From NCBI GenBank assembly GCA_025937075.1, contig JAICSD010000113.1, forward strand, positions 1 through 10,800: a stretch of DNA of 10,800 bases. The letters are read 5' to 3'. The notes under the pieces are model-generated. The model saw only the letters and a list, made by a program, of their open reading frames with translations, ran no database searches and was not told where the DNA came from. Each line of letters starts with the position of its first letter. The first letter of the stretch is position 1. The position numbers and the translations under genes are program-made. Of the stretch, positions 1 through 6,924 are shown in pieces. The stretch comes from Vicinamibacteria bacterium (GTDB lineage: Bacteria > Acidobacteriota > Vicinamibacteria > Vicinamibacterales > 2-12-FULL-66-21).

Positions 1-1
1 C

Positions 2-322
2 GATGAGGCTACGCCCGCGGAGCGGTTTGCCGCGACCCGCGCACCCTCGTCGTCACGCCTCGATCTCAACCTGGCAACCGGCGAAATCCGTTCGATCCTG
101 TGGGCGACCGGCTTTCGTCCCGACTACTCGTGGCTGCACGTTCCCGTCGTCGATCGCAAAGGTCAGCTGCAACACGACGGCGGGGTCGTCGACGCGCCCG
201 GCCTTTACGCGATCGGCCTGCCGGTCCTCAGACGCCGAAAATCGACGTTCATCCACGGCGCCGAAGACGACGCACGCGACATCGTCGCGCACCTCGCGGC
301 GTACCTCGATTGCCAGAGTTGA
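2..322 (+). CDS. FAD/NAD(P)-dependent oxidoreductase, C-terminal fragment
   Basis: This is the last 106 codons of a gene that begins left of the window, read in frame 2 and ending at TGA 320-322. The visible part carries the ATG motif of flavoprotein pyridine-nucleotide oxidoreductases (residues ILWATGFRPDY). It is followed by a stretch ending in DAPGLYAIGLP, where the conserved Asp-x-Pro-Gly-Leu-Tyr-x-x-Gly segment contacts FAD. The final helix (GAEDDARDIVAHLAAYL) is typical of the CzcO-like flavoprotein monooxygenase/oxidoreductase group. The N-terminal dinucleotide-binding motifs lie outside the window, so substrate and exact subfamily cannot be read. The stop codon is the first half of TGATCA, the left end of the downstream repeat element. 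The family call is fairly sure; the specific reaction is unknown. Confidence 0.8.
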   Translation, partial: DEATPAERFAATRAPSSSRLDLNLATGEIRSILWATGFRPDYSWLHVPVVDRKGQLQHDGGVVDAPGLYAIGLPVLRRRKSTFIHGAEDDARDIVAHLAAYLDCQS

Positions 323-390
323 TCACAGGAGTTCAGGAGATCAGGAGACTAATACATTAGATCTCCTGGTCTCCTGATCTCTTGTGATTT
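320..390. terminator. Long stem-loop between convergent genes, possible bidirectional terminator
   Basis: The left arm (320-353) is an inverted copy of the tandem unit to its right. CTAAT (349-353) pairs with ATTAG (356-360) across a 2-nt loop. After one bulged A, the arm TGATCACAGGAGTTCAGGAG and onward pairs with unit 363-390, giving a stem of about 30 bp with only a few G-U or mismatched positions. There is no clear U-tract, so this is not a textbook intrinsic terminator. The position between two converging stop codons nevertheless fits a transcription barrier or mRNA 3'-end stabiliser. The left arm could equally pair with the last unit (475-502), enclosing the middle units in a large loop. 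Confidence 0.45.
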
Positions 391-502
391 CTCCTGATCT
401 CCTGGCCTCCTGTGCTCTCTCCTGATCTCCTGGCCTCCTGTGCTCTCTCCTGATCTCCTGGCCTCCTGTGCTCTCTCCTGGTCTCCTGATCTCTTGTGAT
501 CA
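363..502. repeat. Five tandem 28-bp units, CTCCTGATCTCCTGG type
   Basis: Five consecutive 28-bp units lie at 363-390, 391-418, 419-446, 447-474 and 475-502. The three middle units are identical and begin CTCCTGATCTCCTGGCCTCC. The two outer units share a different version beginning CTCCTGGTCTCCTGATCTC and ending in TTGTGAT. Each unit is built from shorter CTCCTGRT-like words, giving 13 CTCCT pentamers over the array, with CCTCC once in each middle unit. On the opposite strand these read as AGGAG, a Shine-Dalgarno-like word. The period is not a multiple of three, so the array does not code for a clean peptide repeat. The last unit ends in TGATCA, which contains the stop codon of the minus-strand gene. 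Confidence 0.95.
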
Positions 503-1567
503 GTTGCCCACGATCGTGCCAAACAGCCCGTGACTCTCGTCGTCGGGACCGGCCGTGAAGAACAGCGTATTGGTCGGACCGTTGTTCGGGGCGCCCTTAC
601 CGAACTGCAGCGCCCAGAGCCCATCGATCACGAGCCGCTTGTGATCGCTCGTGCGGAGCTGACCGGCGAACTCGAATTTCCCGTCCTTTTTCGACTCGAA
701 TGCGTTGATCCGGCCGTCGCCGAAATTGCCGATCAGCAGGTCGCCGCTGAACGCGCCGAAGTTCGACGGCGCCAGCGCGATCCCCCATGGCGAGTTCAGC
801 TGCCCGTGCTGGGCGACGCGACCGAGCAGCATGCCGCTCGTGTCGAATACGTCGACGAACCCGTGTCCCTGGCCCGCCACATCGTCCTCGCCCTCGTCGT
901 CCTGCTTCGCGTAGGTGACGACGATCCGCCCTTCGACATTCTGGATACCGAATGGCGCGTAATCGCCGGGAATCTTCGGGTCCACGAACGCGCCGTCGAT
1001 CGTGACCGGATTGAAGCTGGCGTCGAAGATATCGACGCGCCGGTTGTGGAAATCGGTTGCGTAGAGAAAGTCGCCACCGGATGTCGACGCGATGGCAAGC
1101 CCCTTGTAAATCGCGCCGGGGCTCGTCGCGCCGAGCACCGCCGCCGCCGAGATCGAAGGGTTCCACCCGAGGATCGTCCCTTCCTCCGTCGAGAAGATGA
1201 AGCGCGCAGCGGCCGACGTGGTGCCGTTCGTGACCTCGAAACTGCTTCCGGTATTCGCCACGGCTCCGGTCGGAGCGTTTTTCACGTCAACGGTCAGTGG
1301 CACTTTCGAGCCGTCCGCACGATACAGTGTGGAGACGTTCGTGCCGTTGTCCGCGACCCACCAGGGCGACGTATCGGTGGACGTGAGCCCCCACGCGTTG
1401 ACGAGGTTCGTGTCCTGGAGCGCCGCTACGCCTGCCTCATCCGAGACGAGGTACGTGGCCGTGTACGAGTTGTCCTCTGCAGCGGGAAGCGAGACGGAGA
1501 GGATCGCGGCCCCGAGGATTGCGGCCGCCGCGAGTTTCACGACGGCTCCGACGCGAGTGTTCTGCAT
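500..1567 (-). CDS. TIGR03118 family secreted protein
   Basis: This is a 355-residue protein of the uncharacterised TIGR03118 family, recognised by its run of conserved segments. In order they are TNLVNAWGL, PWWVADNGTNVSTLY, LYATDFHNRRVDIFD, PFGIQN, VTYAKQDDE, LNSPWGIALAP, GDLLIGNFGDGRINAFE and LFFTAGPDDESHGLFG. The repeated WGI/GDGRI/DVFD strips resemble blades of a beta-propeller. The N-terminus has a basic start, a hydrophobic core (VVKLAAAAILGAAILSVSL) and an Ala-rich cleavage region, so it is probably exported. Two ATGs stand in tandem. AAGGAGGG (complement of 1571-1578) lies 4 nt from the second ATG and only 1 nt from the first, so 1567 is preferred over 1570. It is divergent from the NHL/M23 gene. 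Its molecular function is unknown; the family assignment is firm. Confidence 0.88.
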   Translation of the reverse strand: MQNTRVGAVVKLAAAAILGAAILSVSLPAAEDNSYTATYLVSDEAGVAALQDTNLVNAWGLTSTDTSPWWVADNGTNVSTLYRADGSKVPLTVDVKNAPTGAVANTGSSFEVTNGTTSAAARFIFSTEEGTILGWNPSISAAAVLGATSPGAIYKGLAIASTSGGDFLYATDFHNRRVDIFDASFNPVTIDGAFVDPKIPGDYAPFGIQNVEGRIVVTYAKQDDEGEDDVAGQGHGFVDVFDTSGMLLGRVAQHGQLNSPWGIALAPSNFGAFSGDLLIGNFGDGRINAFESKKDGKFEFAGQLRTSDHKRLVIDGLWALQFGKGAPNNGPTNTLFFTAGPDDESHGLFGTIVGN

Positions 1568-1672
1568 CATCCCTCCTTATAAGAATGACCGGTGCGGAAC
1601 GTGCGGCCGAGCAAGCCAGGAGCCACGGCGGATCCTCCCACGCGGCCGGAATTCGCCCGAAAATCGATAGAG

Positions 1673-3817
1673 ATGCTCGACGGCGTCACGGACACCACAC
1701 GCACGACGAAAGCGGTTGACGAACGGCGTAAGCCACGCAGCCGGCGCGCCTGGGCATTCGCAGGTCTGGTCGCCATCACCCTCGGCATTGCGGGGGCGCT
1801 CGGATGGGGGCATTGGATGCATGCAAAGCCTCGCCCCCTCGAGCCCAACTGGATCGCAACCACGACCGTTCTCGCGGGCGACGGACGCGACGGCTGGAGA
1901 GACGGCCGAGCCGACGAGTCGCGCTTCTCGGATCCCTTCGGCGTCGCGGTCGGACCGGACGGCACGGTCTACGTCAGCGATGCCGGGGAGGCGCAGCGCA
2001 TTCGAGCCATCTCACCTGATGGACTCGTGCGCACCATCGCGGGCAGCACGCGCGGGTTCGCCGACGGCCTCGGGTCAACGGCGCGCTTCGACACGCCGTC
2101 GGGGATTGCCATCGACCCGCGCGGAGCGCTCTACGTCGCGGATACCGGCAACAACGCCATCCGCCGGATCGATGCCAACGGCGAGGTCTCCACGATTGCC
2201 GGCGATACGGTGCCCGGGTATCGCGATGGGCCGGGCGCGACGGCGCGGTTCAACGGGCCCGCCGGGATCGCGATCGATCGCACCGGGCGGATCGTCGTCG
2301 CCGACACGTACAACGATCGCATTCGCGTCATCGACACCAACGGCACCGTCCGAACGCTCGCAGGGGGAGAGCCGGGCTTCGCGGACGGCCCCGGCGCAGC
2401 CGCGCGTTTTCAGACACCGTGCGCGGTCGCGGTGGATGCTCAGGGAAATATTCACATCGCCGACACGGGCAACAGCGCGCTGCGCGTGCTCGACCCGGCC
2501 GGCCGCGTGACGACGACCGCCATCGAGGAGGGCTCGATCGCGCCGATCGGGATGGCCGTGGCGCGGGATGGCAGCCGCTACATCACGGACGAGCGTGGCC
2601 GCCTGTTCGAACTGTCGGCGACGGGCGCGCTGCGGACGATCGCGGGCTCCACACCAGGCTTTCGGAACGGCGATGGGACGGACGTACGATTTCGCAGCCC
2701 TGCCGGCGTCGCGCTCATGTCGCCTGGCCGCCTCGTCGTTGCGGACGCGGGAAACGCGCTCGTTCGGTTGGTCGCCGCTCGGGAACGTCTCGAGTTCAGC
2801 CCGCCTCCGCCACCGCTCATCGCGCCGGCATTCGACGTGGAACGCTTTGCGATGACGCCGCTGCTCTGGCCCATCGCGCCGATGGAAGGACCTTTCGAGG
2901 TCGCAGGCACGAGCGGAGAGGCGCGCGGCGTCGAAGGCGCGGAGCGCTTTCATGCCGGCATAGACGTGCGCGCCCATGAGGGCACGCCGGTGTCCGCCGT
3001 TCGCGACGGCGTCGTCGCGAGCGCGATTGCCGCGAACGGCTTCGGGACGTTGACGGAATCGGTCCGCATCGGGCCAGTCGCGTACGTGCACATTCGCGTT
3101 GGACGATCGCGGTCGAACGAGCCGCTTCCGGACGCGCGCTTCGCGCCCGTATACGACGCCGCGCACGCGCTCGTGAGCATGCGGGTGAAGCGCGGAGCGC
3201 GCTTCGCCGCCGGGGAAATGATCGGCAGCGTGAACCACTTCAACCACGTGCACCTGAACGTCGGCTGGCCCGGCGAGGAGCTGAACCCCCTCGCGTTCCG
3301 GCTCGTGCGCTTCGAGGATCACGTGCCGCCGACGATTGCGCGCGTGCGGCTGCTCGATGAACAGGGACAGCCGATCTCGGAGCGGAAGCGCGGCCGGTTC
3401 GTCGTACGCGGCCGCGTTCAGATCGTGGTGGATGCCTGGGACACCGCGGACGGCAACAAGCCGGGACGCAGGCTGGGCGTGTACGAGATGGGTTATCAAG
3501 TGCTGGATCGGTCCGGAAAGGCGGCGGCGGGATTCGAGAAACCGCGTGAGACGCTGCGCTTCGACCGCATCGTTGCCGATCCCGCGACCGTCAGGACGGT
3601 TTACGCGCCCGGCAGCGGCATCCCCTTCTACGGGCAGCGCCGCACGCGATTCCTGTACATCGTCTCCAACACGTTCCGCGACGGCGTCGCGGCACACGGC
3701 ATGTGGGATGTGACGACGCTGGCCCCGGGCGATTACACGCTGCGCATTCGGGCGGCCGACATCAACGGAAACGTAGCGGTGAAGAACCGCGATGTGCGCG
3801 TGACCGTGTCGCCGTAG
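1673..3817 (+). CDS. Membrane-anchored NHL-repeat propeller fused to M23-family metallopeptidase domain
   Basis: This 714-residue protein has a basic N-terminus (KPRSRRAW) and one membrane segment at about residues 27-47, so the bulk is probably periplasmic. Residues ~59-370 form about six NHL-type blades. Each has a block like TIAGSTRGFADGLGSTARF followed by TPSGIAID and an LYVADTGNNAIRRID strand; the fifth blade lacks most of the AG-x-DG block. After a Pro-rich linker (~375-385) comes an M23/LytM-like domain (~415-545) with His427-x3-Asp431 (FHAGIDV) and His525-Val-His527 (NHVHLN), the expected zinc ligands. Residues ~545-714 are beta-rich and end in YTLRIRAADINGN, resembling an Ig/FN3-like module. 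The family's known role is cell-wall endopeptidase or murein hydrolase activation; the role here is inferred. An upstream GTG at 1592 would add 27 residues, but neither start has a clear ribosome site. ATG 1673 leaves room for divergent promoters. Confidence 0.85.
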   Translation: MLDGVTDTTRTTKAVDERRKPRSRRAWAFAGLVAITLGIAGALGWGHWMHAKPRPLEPNWIATTTVLAGDGRDGWRDGRADESRFSDPFGVAVGPDGTVYVSDAGEAQRIRAISPDGLVRTIAGSTRGFADGLGSTARFDTPSGIAIDPRGALYVADTGNNAIRRIDANGEVSTIAGDTVPGYRDGPGATARFNGPAGIAIDRTGRIVVADTYNDRIRVIDTNGTVRTLAGGEPGFADGPGAAARFQTPCAVAVDAQGNIHIADTGNSALRVLDPAGRVTTTAIEEGSIAPIGMAVARDGSRYITDERGRLFELSATGALRTIAGSTPGFRNGDGTDVRFRSPAGVALMSPGRLVVADAGNALVRLVAARERLEFSPPPPPLIAPAFDVERFAMTPLLWPIAPMEGPFEVAGTSGEARGVEGAERFHAGIDVRAHEGTPVSAVRDGVVASAIAANGFGTLTESVRIGPVAYVHIRVGRSRSNEPLPDARFAPVYDAAHALVSMRVKRGARFAAGEMIGSVNHFNHVHLNVGWPGEELNPLAFRLVRFEDHVPPTIARVRLLDEQGQPISERKRGRFVVRGRVQIVVDAWDTADGNKPGRRLGVYEMGYQVLDRSGKAAAGFEKPRETLRFDRIVADPATVRTVYAPGSGIPFYGQRRTRFLYIVSNTFRDGVAAHGMWDVTTLAPGDYTLRIRAADINGNVAVKNRDVRVTVSP

Positions 3818-3826
3818 GCGCGCGGT

Positions 3827-5536
3827 TCACCATCGCTTGTGAAACCGCCTCCCAGCGCGGAGAGTAAAGGGAATGTCGTCGCGATCGTGGCGAAGCCCGT
3901 CGAGCATTGTCATTCTCACCGGACGGCGCATCCTCAGCTCCTGCATCCGGCCGCGCATGACTTCCCTGCCCTGCGGCGTCAGGCTCAGCGTGCGGTACTT
4001 GTCCGTCGACACGGCGATCAGTCCCGCGGAAATCGCGGCGGTGATCCACCCGTGAAGGGTGTCTGACGTTTCGTGACGCAGCAGACCCGTCGTCGACAGC
4101 GACGCCAGCGCCGGAGGCAGGTCTTTCGTGTGCCCCAGCAGCATCGCGATGATCCGCTGGCGTCCGTAGCGCTCGCCGGCTCGCGCGATGCCGGAGAGAA
4201 TCTTGCGCACGTACTCTCGCTCGAATGGATCGATGGCGTCGGGCCGACAGTTGCCGCATGCGTTACACGGTTCACGCGCGGCAGGATCTCCGAAGTAGCG
4301 AAGGATGGTCGCGCGAAGGCAGGCAGACGTATCCGCGTAATCGGTCATTCGTTGGAGCTTCTTGTGTTCGAGCTCCTTGCGGCGCGCAACCTCTTCCGGA
4401 TCGAGGGCCGCTGTTCTGCGGGCGGGCTTGTCCCGCCGCGGACTGTCGATGAGAAACTGACGCGTGAGCACGTCGCCGTGGTCCCACAACAGCGTTGCCG
4501 TCGCGGGCCGCCCGGCGCGGCCCGCGCGACCGATCTCCTGGTAGTACGCTTCGACGGATCCAGGAATCGCGTAGTGGACGACCGCATCCACGTCTGGACG
4601 ATCGATTCCCATGCCGAACGCATTCGTCGCGCACACGACCGGCAGTGAACCCGAGGCGAACGCGTCCTGCACGCGGGTGCGCTCTTCGTCCTTCAGACCG
4701 GCGTGGTACGCGGCGGCCTGGACGCCTGCCGCCTGCAAGTACGCCGCGGCGCCTTCGGTGCTCTTCCTCGTCGCGGCATAGACGAGCACGCGGCGTCCAC
4801 GCACGAGTCCTGGCAGCCGATCGTTCTTGTCTTCCTCCCCCTCGACGCACTCGACGCGGAGATAGATGTTGGGGCGATCGAACCCTGCCACGAGGACCTG
4901 CGGCTCCTCGAGGCCGAGCAGCGCGACGATGTCGTCGCGGACTTCGGGCGTGGCCGTCGCGGTGAACGCCGCGATCGGTGGACGTCCCGACGCGCGATCG
5001 CTCGCGCGGCAGCACGCGGCCGCCGCACGCAACCGCCGGTAGTCAGGACGAAAGTCGTGGCCCCATTCGGAAACGCAGTGAGCTTCGTCCACCACGAAGC
5101 GCGCCACGGGTATCCTGGCGAGCAGCTGAACGAATCGATCGGATGCGAAGCGTTCGGGCGCGACGTAAAGGAGCCGCAGGCGTCCTGCCTGCGCGGCGCG
5201 CAGCACGTCGCTGCGAACATCCGCGGACAGCATCGAGTGGACGGCGCCGGACGGAATGCCGCGGCGATTCAGCTCGTCAACCTGATCCTTCATCAAGGAG
5301 ATCAGCGGCGACACGACGAGCGTCGTACCGGGCAGCATGACCGCGGGTAACTGATAGCCGAGCGACTTGCCGGAGCCGGTCGGCATGACCGCAAGCACAT
5401 CGCGTCCGCCGAGCACGGCGGCGACAATCTGCTCCTGGCCTTCCCGGAATCCCGGATGCCCGAACTGCGCCCGCAGCATCGCCAGCGCTTCACCACTCGA
5501 ACGTCCCGCGATGCTCATGCACACCGACGATGGCAT
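3827..5536 (-). CDS. recQ: ATP-dependent DNA helicase RecQ family
   Basis: This is a 569-residue superfamily-2 3'-5' DNA helicase acting in recombination and replication-fork repair. Motif 0 ([12 protein letters not shown]) lies at residues 25-36, Walker A TGSGKS at 53-58, and the DEAH box at 150-153 followed by the RecQ-specific [13 protein letters not shown] aromatic loop. Downstream are TATATPEV (motif III), an [11 protein letters not shown] segment and [11 protein letters not shown] with the arginine finger (motif VI). A four-cysteine zinc site follows ([12 protein letters not shown], then CNACGNC), then a winged-helix RQC-like domain. No HRDC domain follows; the protein is about 40 residues shorter than E. 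coli RecQ (609 aa) and ends in a basic tail ([10 protein letters not shown]). The first ATG lies inside a perfect inverted repeat, so the second ATG at 5518 (MSIAG) is a credible alternative start. Its stop is 9 bp from the convergent NHL/M23 gene. Confidence 0.95.
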   Translation of the reverse strand: MPSSVCMSIAGRSSGEALAMLRAQFGHPGFREGQEQIVAAVLGGRDVLAVMPTGSGKSLGYQLPAVMLPGTTLVVSPLISLMKDQVDELNRRGIPSGAVHSMLSADVRSDVLRAAQAGRLRLLYVAPERFASDRFVQLLARIPVARFVVDEAHCVSEWGHDFRPDYRRLRAAAACCRASDRASGRPPIAAFTATATPEVRDDIVALLGLEEPQVLVAGFDRPNIYLRVECVEGEEDKNDRLPGLVRGRRVLVYAATRKSTEGAAAYLQAAGVQAAAYHAGLKDEERTRVQDAFASGSLPVVCATNAFGMGIDRPDVDAVVHYAIPGSVEAYYQEIGRAGRAGRPATATLLWDHGDVLTRQFLIDSPRRDKPARRTAALDPEEVARRKELEHKKLQRMTDYADTSACLRATILRYFGDPAAREPCNACGNCRPDAIDPFEREYVRKILSGIARAGERYGRQRIIAMLLGHTKDLPPALASLSTTGLLRHETSDTLHGWITAAISAGLIAVSTDKYRTLSLTPQGREVMRGRMQELRMRRPVRMTMLDGLRHDRDDIPFTLRAGRRFHKRW

Positions 5537-5542
5537 CGTCGG
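5524..5542. promoter_or_regulatory. Perfect inverted repeat over the first recQ ATG
   Basis: CCGACGAT-GGC-ATCGTCGG is an 8-bp perfect inverted repeat with a 3-bp centre. It covers the outermost recQ start codon (5534-5536) on the minus strand. It could be an operator for a dimeric regulator, or an mRNA hairpin near the translation start if transcription begins upstream. It does not match the LexA boxes I know (CTGT-N8-ACAG or GAAC-N4-GTTC). An 8-bp palindrome can also arise by chance in GC-rich DNA. Confidence 0.3.
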
Positions 5543-5616
5543 TCGGGAAGGTCAATATGGCAATTTCTGCAACAGGTGCCCGACGTGTGATCCCGGCGAG
5601 CCGTATCGCCCGCTGA

Positions 5617-5622
5617 TAGAAT
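5617..5622 (+). promoter_or_regulatory. Possible -10 element for the MFS/LarA-like pair
   Basis: TAGAAT (one mismatch to TATAAT) stands 18 nt before the ATG at 5641 in an otherwise GC-rich 104-bp divergent gap. No convincing TTGACA-like -35 is present at 16-18 bp spacing. The call therefore rests on the -10 hexamer and position alone. Transcription from here would leave a very short leader. Confidence 0.3.
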
Positions 5623-5640
5623 GGCCGCCCCGTTCAAGAA

Positions 5641-6924
5641 ATGATGAAGCCAGCCGCAGGTAGCGAGGTCGCCGTACCGGACGCCCTCACGGAAAGAGCG
5701 GTGACCGGACGCTGGTGGCTCGTTGCGCTGCTCACCAGCGGTATGACGTTCTGCTACGCCCAGCGCGGCACGCTGTCCGTCGCCGCACCCTTCATGATCC
5801 GGCAGCTCGACATCAATACCGAGACGATGGGGCTCATGCTGTCGGCGTTTTCCTGGTGCTATTGCTTCATGCAAGTGCCGTCGGGCTGGGTGGTGGACCG
5901 CTTCGGCGTACGTCGAGCGTACGCGGCCGGCTTTGGACTGTGGTCGATTGCGTGCGCGCTGACAGGCACGTTTCGAAACATCGCGGCCATCATGTTCTTC
6001 CGGATCACGATGGGCGTGGGCCAATCCGTTGCCTTCCCCGCGAGCGCCCGAACGGTCGCGAACTGGTTTCCCGACAACGAGCGCGGCCTCGTCAATTCGA
6101 GTTACCTGATCGGCGTCCGGCTCGGACAGGCCCTGATCAACGCGGTCGGTGTCGGATTGATTGCGATCTACGGCTGGCGGATGTTCTTTCTCGTCAGCGG
6201 TCTTGCGCCGATGGTGTGGATCCTCCCCTGGATGATCGTGCTGCGCCGTTGGGAATCGCCGGGATCCTCGATGACCCCTTCGCGGTCGTCGTCCCGCTTC
6301 ACGTTCGCTTCGAGCTTCGGTCTGCTGCGGCATCCGACGGTCCTGGGAACGGCCCTCGGGTTTTTCGCATTCGACTACGTCTGGTTCGTGTTCGTGTACT
6401 GGCTGCCCGGTTATCTTCGGCTCGAACGGCACTTTACTCCAGCGCAGATGGCGTTTCATGCCTCCGTGCCGTTCCTCGTGATGTCGATCGTTATCGTGTT
6501 CTCCGGCCTTGCCAGCGATCGCCTGATTGCGGCCGGCTTTCACGAGCGGCGCGTGCGCAAGACTTTCATCGCGATCGGTTTCGGGATCGCGCTCGCGATC
6601 GTCCCTGCCGGATTGGTCCACGACAACGGAACGTCGGTGTGGCTGCTGTCGACGTCACTGTGCGGGCTGGGGCTCGCCGTCCCGAATACGTGGAGCCTCA
6701 CGCAGGCATGCTGTACGAAGCGCGTGGTGGGCACGGTGTCGGGCATTCAGAATTTCGGCGGCAACGTCGGCGGTATCGTCGCGCCGTGGCTGACCGGCGC
6801 GATTGCGTACCGGACCGGCTCGTTCGCCTCAGCGTTCGTTCTCTGCGGCTTCATCCTCGTCGCGGGCGCGCTTGCCTACTGGCTGCTGATGAACGACGTC
6901 GTCGATTCTCCTGAGGCCGCCTGA
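5641..6924 (+). CDS. MFS transporter, anion:cation symporter-like
   Basis: This is a 427-residue major facilitator with about 12 hydrophobic segments. The motif-A loop between TM2 and TM3 is clear (GWVVDRFGVRRAYAAG). TM1 begins WWLVALLTSGMTFCYAQRGTLSVAAPFM, a layout typical of the ACS family (hexuronate, galactonate, glucarate and related organic-anion transporters). A matching segment is GWRMFFLVSGLAPMVWILPW in TM6. It likely imports an organic or sugar acid with protons across the inner membrane. The stop TGA (6922-6924) shares its A with the ATG of the next gene, so the two are probably translationally coupled. The partner enzyme is a LarA-like isomerase, which supports a hydroxy-acid or sugar-acid substrate. 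Two tandem ATGs (5641, 5644) are present with only a weak purine tract (AAGAA) close upstream. The family is firm; the substrate is inferred. Confidence 0.88.
   Translation: MMKPAAGSEVAVPDALTERAVTGRWWLVALLTSGMTFCYAQRGTLSVAAPFMIRQLDINTETMGLMLSAFSWCYCFMQVPSGWVVDRFGVRRAYAAGFGLWSIACALTGTFRNIAAIMFFRITMGVGQSVAFPASARTVANWFPDNERGLVNSSYLIGVRLGQALINAVGVGLIAIYGWRMFFLVSGLAPMVWILPWMIVLRRWESPGSSMTPSRSSSRFTFASSFGLLRHPTVLGTALGFFAFDYVWFVFVYWLPGYLRLERHFTPAQMAFHASVPFLVMSIVIVFSGLASDRLIAAGFHERRVRKTFIAIGFGIALAIVPAGLVHDNGTSVWLLSTSLCGLGLAVPNTWSLTQACCTKRVVGTVSGIQNFGGNVGGIVAPWLTGAIAYRTGSFASAFVLCGFILVAGALAYWLLMNDVVDSPEAA

Noticed and set aside
363..502. CRISPR array
   Set aside because: The 28-bp units abut each other with no unique spacers, so this is a tandem repeat.
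349..624. Minus-strand frame with repeated GDQE/RRPGDQE words across the tandem repeats
   Set aside because: The 28-bp period shifts frame every unit, so the apparent peptide repeats are a by-product of the DNA repeat; the stop-bounded genes on both sides are better supported.
530..1582. 350-codon open frame antisense to the TIGR03118 gene
   Set aside because: Arg/Glu/Val-rich composition with no recognisable domain; it is a codon-bias shadow in GC-rich DNA of a clearly identified gene.
1630..1653. BamHI and EcoRI sites flanking a GC-rich stretch, resembling a cloning linker
   Set aside because: Two six-base sites 12 bp apart can occur by chance; the reading frame and composition continue smoothly and no vector sequence is present.
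2075..3697. 540-codon open frame antisense to the NHL/M23 gene
   Set aside because: Composition is rich in Arg, His and Ala without motifs, and the opposite strand has strong NHL and M23 motifs over the same span.
3818..3826. Terminator between the convergent NHL/M23 and recQ genes
   Set aside because: Only 9 bp separate the stops and I see no stem-loop with a T-tract there.
5515..6621. 368-codon open frame antisense to the MFS gene
   Set aside because: Extremely polar (Arg/His/Asp/Glu) sequence mirroring membrane segments of the transporter; a typical antisense artefact.
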